From Bauldia sp. (GTDB lineage Bacteria > Pseudomonadota > Alphaproteobacteria > Rhizobiales > Kaistiaceae), in contig JAHCJY010000001.1 of the NCBI GenBank assembly GCA_026126065.1, positions 372,001-436,000 on the forward strand: a stretch of 64,000 nt of DNA. Reading direction: 5' to 3'. The number at the start of each line of letters is the position of its first letter. Position 1 is the stretch's first letter. The notes under the pieces are model-generated. The model did no database searches, was not told the origin of the DNA, and worked only from the letters and a program-made list of their open reading frames with translations. Position numbers and translations under genes: made by a program. Below are positions 46,174 to 53,913 of this stretch, in pieces.

Positions 46174-48231
46174 CTACGCCGCAACGAACCCCTCCAGACC
46201 CGACAGCCGAAGCCTCTCCTCCTTCACCGGCACCGCGCGCGGCTTCACGCCCTTCACCGCATCGGCGATCGCCCGGATGTGCGCCGGGGTCGTGCCGCAG
46301 CAGCCGCCGACGATGTTGACGAGGCCGGACCGGGCGAACTCGCCCAGCTGGCTCGCCATCGATTCCGGCGTCTCGTCGTATTCGCCGAGCGGGTTCGGCA
46401 GCCCGGCATTGGGGTAGGCGCAAACAAATGTATCCGCCTCGCGTGAGAGTTCCGCGATGTGGGCGCGCATCTCCTTCGCACCGAGGGCGCAGTTGAGCCC
46501 GATCGTGATCGGCGCGACGTGGCGGACCGAGTGCCACATCGCCGTCGGCGTCTGGCCCGACAGGGTGCGCCCCGAGAGGTCGGTGATCGTGCCAGAGATC
46601 ATGATCGGCAGCTGGATCCCGCGCTCCTCGAAGATCTCCTCGGCGGCGAACAGGCCGGCCTTCACGTTGAGCGTGTCGGTGATGGTCTCGAACAGCAGCA
46701 TGTCGACGCCGCCGTCGATCAGTCCGGTGATCGCCTCGCGATAGGCGGCCTTGAGGTCGTCGAAGGTCACGGCTCGGAAGCCAGGGTCGCCGACGTCGGG
46801 CGACATCGAGGCCGTCTTGTTGGTGGGGCCGACGGCGCCGGCGACGAAGCGCGGCTTGTCCGGCGTTGCCACGGCGTCCGCCGCCTCGCGCGCCAGCCTG
46901 GCGCCGGCAAGGTTCAGCTCGTAGGCGAGGTCCGACATGTCGTAGTCGGCCTGGGCGATGCTGGTCGACGAGAAGGTGTTGGTCTCGCAGATGTCGGCGC
47001 CGGCCTCGAAATAGGCGCGGTGGATCGCACGGATCGTGTCCGGCTGCGTCAGGTTGAGGAGGTCGTTGTTGCCGCGAAGATCCTTCTCCCAGTCCTTGAA
47101 GCGCTCGCCGCGGAAGGCCGCCTCGTCGAACCGGTAGGTCTGGATCACGGTGCCCATGGCGCCGTCGAGAACGAGGACGCGGTCGGCGGCGGTCGCGGTG
47201 ATGGTCGCCTTCGCGTCCGGTCGCTTCATCGGGAACGGCGTGACGGTGACGGCTTCGGTGACGACCGAAGCAGGCGTCTCGGCCGCAGGCGTTGCAGGCT
47301 TGAGCTGTGGCATGCGGCGCACTCCGAGATCGATGGAAGACTGCGGCTTCGCGGTCGCCGCGACCGGACCGAGGCCGAGCGCGTCAAACACGGCGCAGGT
47401 GAGCTCCGCGCGGTTGAGGGTGTAGATGTGGATACGGTCGTGCCCGGCCGCGATGAGGTCCTGCACCTGTTTCGCCGCGAGCTCGGCGGCGAGCTCGTGA
47501 CGGGCGTCGGGATCCTCGCCGACCTTCTCGAAGCGCTCGGCAAGCCAGCCCGGCACCGAAGCGCCGGCCTTCTCCGCGAAGGTCACCATCTGCTTGAAGC
47601 TATGGATCGGCAGGAGGCCAGGGACGATGGGGATGTCGATCCCCACCGCGCGCACCCGGTCGACGTAGCGCTCGAACACGGCGTTGTCGAAGAAGAACTG
47701 GGTGATCGCCTCGTCGGCGCCGGCGTCGACCTTCCGCTTCAGGATCTCGATGTCGGCCTCGATTGATCCGCTCTCGGGATGCTTCTCCGGGTAGGCGGCG
47801 ACCGAGACATCGAAATTGCCGAGCAGCTTGATGCCGGCCACAAGCTCGGGCGAGCCGCCATAGCCCTGCGGATGCGCCTCATAGCGCGTTCCGGCGCCGG
47901 CCGGCGGATCGCCCCGCAGCGCCACGATGCGGCGGACACCCATTTCGCGATAGGCCGAGATGACCTCGTCCACCTCGGCGCGCGCGGCCCCGACGCAGGT
48001 CAGGTGCGCCGCGGGGGCGAGGATCGTCTCGTTGAGGATGCGCTCGATCGTGTGGTGCGTGCGCTGCCGGGTCGACCCGCCCGCGCCATAGGTGACGGAG
48101 ACGAAGTCGGGCGCGAGGGGCGCCAGACGCTCGATCGAGCGCCACAGCGTCTCCTCCATCGCCTCGGTCTTCGGCGGGAAGAACTCGAAGGAAAAGCTGA
48201 TCTTGCGGAAGTTGCTCAGAATGCGCGGCAT
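46174..48231 (-). CDS. Fused methylene-THF reductase and MetH homocysteine domain
   Basis: A 685-residue fusion. Residues 1 to about 300 are Met[21 protein letters not shown] (catalytic Glu), [26 protein letters not shown] and [18 protein letters not shown] Pro/Ala/Thr linker (about 310-340) joins the Hcy S-methyltransferase domain, [20 protein letters not shown] onward. Its zinc ligands are Cys in IGLNCALG and the pair in [16 protein letters not shown]. MetF reduces methylene-THF to methyl-THF; the Hcy domain activates homocysteine for the B12 protein at 42483-45155. The order is the reverse of the Hcy-MetF protein YitJ. Confidence 0.93.
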   Translation of the reverse strand: MPRILSNFRKISFSFEFFPPKTEAMEETLWRSIERLAPLAPDFVSVTYGAGGSTRQRTHHTIERILNETILAPAAHLTCVGAARAEVDEVISAYREMGVRRIVALRGDPPAGAGTRYEAHPQGYGGSPELVAGIKLLGNFDVSVAAYPEKHPESGSIEADIEILKRKVDAGADEAITQFFFDNAVFERYVDRVRAVGIDIPIVPGLLPIHSFKQMVTFAEKAGASVPGWLAERFEKVGEDPDARHELAAELAAKQVQDLIAAGHDRIHIYTLNRAELTCAVFDALGLGPVAATAKPQSSIDLGVRRMPQLKPATPAAETPASVVTEAVTVTPFPMKRPDAKATITATAADRVLVLDGAMGTVIQTYRFDEAAFRGERFKDWEKDLRGNNDLLNLTQPDTIRAIHRAYFEAGADICETNTFSSTSIAQADYDMSDLAYELNLAGARLAREAADAVATPDKPRFVAGAVGPTNKTASMSPDVGDPGFRAVTFDDLKAAYREAITGLIDGGVDMLLFETITDTLNVKAGLFAAEEIFEERGIQLPIMISGTITDLSGRTLSGQTPTAMWHSVRHVAPITIGLNCALGAKEMRAHIAELSREADTFVCAYPNAGLPNPLGEYDETPESMASQLGEFARSGLVNIVGGCCGTTPAHIRAIADAVKGVKPRAVPVKEERLRLSGLEGFVAA

Positions 48232-48601
48232 GGCCCTCTCCGGCTGCCCATCTTTGTGGGCAAGCTACCCATAAATGGGCCGCCGTCAATCGCGCTCAAA
48301 GGTGTGGGCAGGGCGAATCCGGCCACCTCGCTCCGGTTTTGTGGGCAGCCTCGGTGGGCAATCGCATGCCGTTGTTCCTGCTCGTCTTTTGCCCGGATTG
48401 AGCGCCTGAGGAAGACGGCCGGTGGGCACGCCGACCGTTGACCACGGGGAGACGCGCCTCGCCGCATCCGGAGCGGACCGAATACCTCGCCGTCACCCGG
48501 GCCAAAATGCTGACCGGTCCACAGCTCTTGCGTCGCTGTGCTATAGCAACTCCAAACTGGTTCCGGAGGGGGCCGGTCCGGGGCTCCGGAGGGAGGAGCG
48601 C
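48232..48601. other. Divergent spacer with five GTGGGCA repeats
   Basis: This 370-bp gene-free interval separates the methionine operon from the sulfur module. GTGGGCA occurs at 48256, 48304, 48341, 48354 and 48422. Near the metF start, TGCCCA (48245-48250) pairs with TGGGCA (48257-48262), and CCCAT-AA-ATGGG lies at about 48268-48279. The repeats suggest an operator array for one or both operons. No SAM-II, SAH or cobalamin riboswitch could be recognised. Confidence 0.6.
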
Positions 48602-48937
48602 ATGCAACGCTGGCGATGGGCCCTGGCGGCCCTGGTCGTGGTCGGAACCGCGGGGGCGGTTGCGGCCCAGAATGGCAGTGCCGTCACCTTCGATGAGGCG
48701 ACCGTGCTGGCCGACGGCTGTGTCAACTGTCACGGGCCGGGCGGGACCGGCATGCCGCCGATCCCCGCCATCGCGGGCCTGGCCCCCGAGACCTTCATCA
48801 TGCTGATGCAGGATTTCCGGGCCGATCTTGTCCCGGGCGCCACGATCATGCAGCGCATAGCGCTCGGCTACGACGATTCGGAAATCGCGGCGCTCGCCCG
48901 CTACTACGCGGGCGGCTGGACCGGGAGCGCGCCATGA
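48602..48937 (+). CDS. Flavocytochrome c sulfide dehydrogenase-type cytochrome subunit
   Basis: A 111-residue periplasmic monohaem cytochrome c. A signal peptide (MQRWRWALAALVVVGTAGAV, cleaved after AAQ) is followed by the haem motif CVNCH in DGCVNCHGPGGTGMPPIPAI. An axial Met is probably in TIMQRIALGYDDSEIAAL. GGAGGAG lies just before ATG 48602. It accepts electrons from the flavoprotein encoded next, with which it overlaps by ATGA. FccA/SoxE of the full system often has two haems; this one has a single site. Confidence 0.85.
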   Translation: MQRWRWALAALVVVGTAGAVAAQNGSAVTFDEATVLADGCVNCHGPGGTGMPPIPAIAGLAPETFIMLMQDFRADLVPGATIMQRIALGYDDSEIAALARYYAGGWTGSAP

Positions 48938-50217
48938 CCGTCACGCGGCGTTCCGCCATCGGCCTCCTCGCGGCCACGGGCGCTGCGGCGATCGCGATGC
49001 CGAACGTCGCGCGCGGCGCGACCGGAAACGTGGTCGTCATCGGCGGCGGTTTCGGCGGCGCGACCGCCGCAAAATACCTCAGACTCCGCAGTCCGGAGCT
49101 TTCCGTCACGCTGATCGAACCGGCCGAGGTGTTCTACACCTGCCCGTTCTCCAACCTTTATCTCGGTGGCCTGTGGGAGTTCGAGGCGATCGGCCAGCGC
49201 TATGACGTGCTGGCATCCGAGTTCGGCGTTGAGGTGGTTCGCGACCGGGCAGATGACGTCGACGTCGTGGCGCGCACGGTGCGCCTCGCGGGCGGCGCGA
49301 GCCTTGCCTACGATGCGCTCGTGATGTCGCCCGGCATCGATATCCGCTGGGACGGGCTCGAGGGCTATGGCGAGTCGGCGGCCGGGACGGCACCACATGC
49401 CTGGAAGGCGGGGCCGCAGACCGAGCTCCTGCGCGCGCAGCTCGAGGCGATGCCGGACGGCGGCACATTCGTGATGGTGGCGCCGGACAATCCGTTCCGC
49501 TGCCCGCCAGGGCCCTATGAGCGCGCCAGCCTCGTTGCCAACTACTTCAAGACGCACAAGCCCGCGTCGAAGGTCCTGATCCTCGACGCCAAGGACGCCT
49601 TCTCCAAGCAGGCGCGCTTCACCGAAGGATGGGCCGCACTATACGGCGACATGATCTCCTGGGTGAGCCGCTCCAACGACGGCAGGGTGATCCGGGTCGA
49701 CGCGGATGCGCTTGAGGTCGAGACGGAGTTCGGCCAGCGGATCCGGGCGGATGTCCTCAACGTCATACCGCCACAGCGCGCGGGGCTGATCGCCGAGCGG
49801 GCGGGGCTCACCAACAACTCCGGCTGGGTGCCGATCAACCCGGCGACGTTCGAGGCCGCGGCGGCGCCGGGCGTGTTCGTTGTCGGCGATGCCACGATCT
49901 CGGCGCCGATGCCAAAGTCGGGCTTTGCCGCCAATGCGCAGGGGAAGGTCGTCGCGGCCAACATTGTGGCGTTGCTCGAGGGACGCGAACCGCCCCGGCC
50001 CTCCTGGCTCAACACCTGCTACAGCCTAGTCGGGCCCAACTACGGCATCTCCGTGGTCGGCGCGTACCGGCTGGTCGACGGCGCAATTACTGAAGTCGTG
50101 GGGTCGGGCGGGGTCAGCCCCGTCTCGGGCGGGCCGGAGTTTCGGGCTCGTGAGGCCGCCAACACGTTTGGCTGGTACCACGCGATCACGAACGACATTT
50201 GGGGAACGGTTTGGTAG
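48934..50217 (+). CDS. Flavocytochrome c sulfide dehydrogenase flavoprotein
   Basis: A 427-residue FAD protein with a Tat-type signal (VTRRSAIGLLAATGAAAIAM). NVVVIGGGFGGATAAKYLR is the FAD Rossmann motif. Redox and flavin-contact cysteines lie in YTCPFSNLYLGG and FRCPPGPYERAS, with another in WLNTCYSLV. The C-terminal FccB-specific domain ends with TFGWYHAITNDIWGTVW. It oxidises sulfide to sulfur or polysulfide in the periplasm, passing electrons to the adjacent cytochrome. The SoxF variant of sulfur oxidation is the same family. Confidence 0.9.
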   Translation: MTVTRRSAIGLLAATGAAAIAMPNVARGATGNVVVIGGGFGGATAAKYLRLRSPELSVTLIEPAEVFYTCPFSNLYLGGLWEFEAIGQRYDVLASEFGVEVVRDRADDVDVVARTVRLAGGASLAYDALVMSPGIDIRWDGLEGYGESAAGTAPHAWKAGPQTELLRAQLEAMPDGGTFVMVAPDNPFRCPPGPYERASLVANYFKTHKPASKVLILDAKDAFSKQARFTEGWAALYGDMISWVSRSNDGRVIRVDADALEVETEFGQRIRADVLNVIPPQRAGLIAERAGLTNNSGWVPINPATFEAAAAPGVFVVGDATISAPMPKSGFAANAQGKVVAANIVALLEGREPPRPSWLNTCYSLVGPNYGISVVGAYRLVDGAITEVVGSGGVSPVSGGPEFRAREAANTFGWYHAITNDIWGTVW

Positions 50218-51038
50218 GTCCTTTCCGAGCCGGCCTGACGATCAGCCGGCGTTCCGCCCTCGGACTGGTGAGCTCGGTCGCGGCCTGGCCCATGCTGGCC
50301 CGGCCGTCCGGAGCGCAGGAAGCCGTGCCGTGGTGGCGCGACGTGGAGTCGGCCAGGACGCTGGTCGGCGATGCCACGCCGTCGACCGAGGGCGTCTGGA
50401 TCGACCTGCCCTACCTCTCGGAGGACGGAACGTCGGTTGCGCTCGGTGTGGGCGTCGACCGGCCGATGACGCAGGAAAGCTACGTCCAATCGCTGCATGT
50501 GTATGCGTTGAAGAACCCGGCCCCCGAGGTCGCCGATTACTTCTTCTCGCCGCTGTCGGGCCGGGCCGAGATCGCCACCCGCATCCGCATCAACGAGACC
50601 ATGCCGATCGGGGTCATCGCCCGCATCTCGACGGGTGAGGTCATCGTCGCCGAGCGCGAGATCCTGATCGTCACGATCGGCTGCCTCACGAATGCCGCGA
50701 CCTACGCCACGACCGACGTGATGCGCACCCGCGTCCGCGTGCCGGAGCAATTCACGCCCGGCGTTCCCGGCGAGGTCACGACACTCATCAACCACCCGAT
50801 GGAGACGGGCCTCCGCACGACGCTCGCCGGTGAAACAATTCCGCGAAACATCGTCACGCGCTTCCTCGCCTCCGTCGGCTTCGCGACCGTTTTCGAGGCG
50901 CGGTTCTACAGTTCCGTCGCGGTGAACCCGTATCTCCGGTTCTTCATCGTGCCACCCCAATCGGGTGAACTGGTGCTACGCTGGGAAGAAGATACCGGCC
51001 TGGCCGCCATCGAGCGGCGCCCGATCCTGGTGGGTTAG
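50211..51038 (+). CDS. Fused SoxY-SoxZ-like sulfur carrier
   Basis: A 275-residue fusion. A Tat signal (ISRRSALGLVSSVAAWPMLA) precedes a SoxY-like beta domain (residues 40-155) and a SoxZ-like domain (170-275; QFTPGVPGEVTTLINHPMET and LRFFIVPPQSGELVLRWEED). The carrier Cys is expected in IVTIGCLTNAATYA, where normal SoxY has a terminal GGCGG arm; here the Gly pattern is lost and the Cys is internal. The start is TTG 50211 with GGGGA upstream, overlapping the fccB-like stop. It probably works with the sulfide dehydrogenase. Confidence 0.8.
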   Translation: MVGPFRAGLTISRRSALGLVSSVAAWPMLARPSGAQEAVPWWRDVESARTLVGDATPSTEGVWIDLPYLSEDGTSVALGVGVDRPMTQESYVQSLHVYALKNPAPEVADYFFSPLSGRAEIATRIRINETMPIGVIARISTGEVIVAEREILIVTIGCLTNAATYATTDVMRTRVRVPEQFTPGVPGEVTTLINHPMETGLRTTLAGETIPRNIVTRFLASVGFATVFEARFYSSVAVNPYLRFFIVPPQSGELVLRWEEDTGLAAIERRPILVG

Positions 51039-51077
51039 ATCGATCGGCCGGACAACGACGTCACAGGGAGAAGACCG

Positions 51078-51560
51078 ATGCTGAGACCTTCGCTTGTACT
51101 TGCTGCCGGTTGGGTTGCCATCGTCGCCATGGCGACTCCAACCTGGGCGATCACCGTAACGCCCGCCGGCTGGGCCCAGGCGGATGCCACCATCGGCGAG
51201 GACGTGATCGACGACAACGACATCGTCGTGAAGCCGTGCGACTGTGAGCCGGTCGCCAATCCGGGCGTGTTCCGCGTCTACAATTCGGGCGGCAGCCTCG
51301 TGCGCGTCCACTGGGAAAACGTCGAGGGCACCACGATCACCACGACCGATGGCACCGCGGTCGGTACCGTCCTTTCCGTGCAGAACGACGGGCGAAACCA
51401 GATCCTCCTCATCGTCGGGGTCGAGGGTGGCGTCCTGGGCGCCGTCGATCGCATCGCGGTCCGGCGCAACGCCTTCTACTGGACGGGTTCGGCCGCAGTG
51501 ATCGACACGACGCTGGCGGACCTTCGGAGCTCCATCCAGGCGGCCGGCGTCGGGGTGTAG
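51078..51560 (+). CDS. Exported PRC-barrel-like protein
   Basis: A 160-residue protein with a signal peptide (MLRPSLVLAAGWVAIVAMAT, cleaved after TWA). Residues 75-145 (TITTTDGTAVGTVLSVQNDG, GGVLGAVDRIAVRRNAF) look like a PRC-barrel beta domain, also known from secreted photosynthesis- and RNA-related proteins. A CDC pair near residue 55 could bind metal or form a disulfide. It follows the SoxYZ fusion by 39 bp on the same strand, so it may be a fourth member of the sulfur module, with unknown role. Confidence 0.65.
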   Translation: MLRPSLVLAAGWVAIVAMATPTWAITVTPAGWAQADATIGEDVIDDNDIVVKPCDCEPVANPGVFRVYNSGGSLVRVHWENVEGTTITTTDGTAVGTVLSVQNDGRNQILLIVGVEGGVLGAVDRIAVRRNAFYWTGSAAVIDTTLADLRSSIQAAGVGV

Positions 51561-51578
51561 CGGCTCCTTCGGACGGCG

Positions 51579-52751
51579 TCAGGCGATGCGGACGATCGGG
51601 GCCGGCGTGGCCGTGGCGCCCGCCGCGAGCGAGACCCGATCGCGCCCGGCGGCCTTGGCCGCGTAGAGGGCGCCGTCCGCCCGCGAGAGCGCCGTGTCGA
51701 TGGTGGTGGCAGCGCCGCCAGGCTCCACGACGGCAAGGCCGCAACTGACCGTCGTCCGGATCGGCACCCGGTCGATGGCCATCCCGCTCTCCGCGAACTG
51801 GGTCCGCACGCGGTTCACGACCGCCACGGCGAGTTCCGCAGAGGCGCCCGGCAGCACGGCTGCGAACTCCTCTCCGCCGATGCGGGCGAGGAAGTCGGCC
51901 GTGCGGAGGCCGCGGCGGGCGATCTCGGCGAAGCGCTGCAGGACGAGGTCGCCGGTGCGGTGACCGTGCGTGTCGTTGATCGCCTTGAACCGGTCGAGGT
52001 CGAAGAGCGCCACCGCGACGGGCTGCTTCGCGGCGACCGCCATATCGAGCGCGCGGCTGGCCGACCGCATGAACGAGCCGCGGTTCGGCAGGCCGGTCAG
52101 CGCGTCCGTGGCGGCGAGCGTTTCCTGCTCGCGGATCGCCCGCTCTTTGATGAGGGAGACGAGGAACATCGCCGTGCCGACGAGGAACACCATGGCGACA
52201 AGGTAGGTTGGCCAGAGCCAGCCGCCCCCCGGGATCGTGGGTTCGCCGAGCATGGGAGCGACGGCGATGGCGGCCCCGAAAGCCGCGACGGCATTGGTGA
52301 CGAGGAGCCCCATCAGCGGCCAACGGGAGGACAGCTTCTCGGCGCGCCCACGCCAGAGCTCAAGCCCCGCTCCCAGCAGCAGGCCCGCGCCCATGACCAG
52401 GAACACGGCCGCCTTGATGCCGTAGGCGATGCTCGTCTCCGGCACCAGCGTGAGGGCGATCCAGATGAGACCCGTGGCGATCAAGATGGCCGGCGGTACG
52501 CGCCGGTTCTCGAAACGCGCCAGCGATCCCCACGCCAGCGCGGCGTTGGTCAGCAGGCAGAGGAAGCCCAACTCGTAGCGCCCGCCGCCAAGGAGAAGCG
52601 GAATGCCAAGCGCCAGGAAAAGGTTCGACAGGCCCCAGATGGCGGCGGTCGGAGCGGCGTGGAACTGCCGGCCGCTGATAATGAGGAAGCCGCCGCTCAC
52701 GAAGGCGATGATCGCAATGGCGGTGATCGCCGTGGTCGAATCGAACGCCAT
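51579..52751 (-). CDS. Membrane-bound diguanylate cyclase
   Basis: A 390-residue protein. Residues 1-190 hold six or seven membrane segments, and the C-terminal GGDEF domain follows from about 215. The active motif is GGEEF in ARIGGEEFAAVLPG, and FDLDRFKAINDTHGHRTGD and the conserved DALTGLPNRGSF are present. It makes cyclic di-GMP. No RxxD inhibitory site is obvious upstream of GGEEF (RTADFLARIGGEEF). ATG 52751 is chosen; the upstream extension is non-coding. It is convergent with the sulfur module. Confidence 0.93.
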   Translation of the reverse strand: MAFDSTTAITAIAIIAFVSGGFLIISGRQFHAAPTAAIWGLSNLFLALGIPLLLGGGRYELGFLCLLTNAALAWGSLARFENRRVPPAILIATGLIWIALTLVPETSIAYGIKAAVFLVMGAGLLLGAGLELWRGRAEKLSSRWPLMGLLVTNAVAAFGAAIAVAPMLGEPTIPGGGWLWPTYLVAMVFLVGTAMFLVSLIKERAIREQETLAATDALTGLPNRGSFMRSASRALDMAVAAKQPVAVALFDLDRFKAINDTHGHRTGDLVLQRFAEIARRGLRTADFLARIGGEEFAAVLPGASAELAVAVVNRVRTQFAESGMAIDRVPIRTTVSCGLAVVEPGGAATTIDTALSRADGALYAAKAAGRDRVSLAAGATATPAPIVRIA

Positions 52752-52913
52752 TTTTGGGGTTCCTGCCCATGCTGCGTATTGCAGCCGCGGGGGTATGGAC
52801 CCTCGCACGCCAGGCTTACCAAAGGGTTGCGATGGGCCTGCGACTCATTCCCCCGGTTGCCGCGGCGACCCGCCACGTCTCCGGGTGGCGTCCCGTGTCG
52901 GCCGCATGACCGG

Positions 52914-53756
52914 TCAGACGAGATAGCGCTCGCGCATCGCGTCCACGTCCTCGGGGACCAGCGACAGCCCCGACAGCGGCTCGACCACGGCGCGCACGAG
53001 GGCGACATTGTCGGGCGCCAGCCGGCCGTCCGGGAGGAGGATGTTGTTCTCGAAGCCGACGCGGATGTCGCCCCCCAGAAGCGCGCCGGCGATGCCGCAG
53101 GACGCCTCCGCCGGGCTGAAGGCGCAGGTCATGAAGGTTGCGAAGGTTTCGACCGGCTTCGCGGCTTCGAACAGCGGAAGGAGGTCGTGGGGCTGCGGCT
53201 CAGTTTCGAGCTGGTAGCGGCCGAGTACGAAGATCACGGGCGCATTCCGCCACGGGATAATCTCGCGATCGACGAGAAGCGCGTACCTCACGACGTCGTT
53301 CGCATCGTAGAGGATGAACTGCGGGGCAATGCGCTCCCGTTTGACGAACTTCAGGAACTCGGCGAACTCGGCCTCGGACGCGGCATCGGGGCATAGTTCC
53401 CGTAGCGCCAGCGACACCGCCTCGGGGCGGACCTCCCTGACGACGGCCATCTGGTCGCGCGGGCGAAATTTGCCCAGCGAGTCGGTGGTGATCTGGACGA
53501 TCATCCGGTTGCGCACCTCGCGCCGAAGCTCGGACAGGGCCTCGCCATAGATTCCGGGGTCGAGCGTGTGCTCGCCCTGCGGTGTCCGGATGTGGAGGTG
53601 GATCATCGCGGCGCCTGCCTCCGCGGCGGCGGCGGCGGCATAGGCGATCTCGCGCGGCGCCAGCGGTACGCCGGGGTGCTCCTCGCGCGTCCGCCGGGCG
53701 CCGTTCGGAGCCACCGCGATGGCGACGCTGCGACGCTTCTCTCCGGTCGAGGTCAT
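52914..53756 (-). CDS. Beta-keto acid cleavage enzyme (BKACE, DUF849)
   Basis: A 280-residue TIM-barrel enzyme of the BKACE family, which cleaves beta-keto acids with acetyl-CoA. Zinc ligands lie in AGAAMIHLHIRTP. IAVAPNGARRTREEHPGVPL gives the anionic-substrate binding start. GGDIRVGFENNILLPDGRLA holds the conserved Glu/Asn. The substrate subgroup cannot be told. It is a single gene without the usual adjacent dehydrogenase. ATG 53756 fits the family start. Confidence 0.9.
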   Translation of the reverse strand: MTSTGEKRRSVAIAVAPNGARRTREEHPGVPLAPREIAYAAAAAAEAGAAMIHLHIRTPQGEHTLDPGIYGEALSELRREVRNRMIVQITTDSLGKFRPRDQMAVVREVRPEAVSLALRELCPDAASEAEFAEFLKFVKRERIAPQFILYDANDVVRYALLVDREIIPWRNAPVIFVLGRYQLETEPQPHDLLPLFEAAKPVETFATFMTCAFSPAEASCGIAGALLGGDIRVGFENNILLPDGRLAPDNVALVRAVVEPLSGLSLVPEDVDAMRERYLV

Positions 53757-53913
53757 GCGTTGAACCGCTTTCGGCCCACGAAAGGGGCGGTTTCGGCCAC
53801 GACGCGGAATAGCGCCGGGCCAGGCGGCCGGGCGCCGCGATCGCCGGAATAATAGGCAGGGCAACCGGTCGCTTCAATTGCGGCGGGCAGGCAGCAGCGT
53901 CGCGGCCGGAGGC

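Noticed and set aside
48232..48420. SAM-II, SAH or cobalamin riboswitch upstream of the MetF fusion
   Set aside because: I looked for their core motifs on the minus strand and found none; the structure is made only of GTGGGCA/TGCCCAC repeats.
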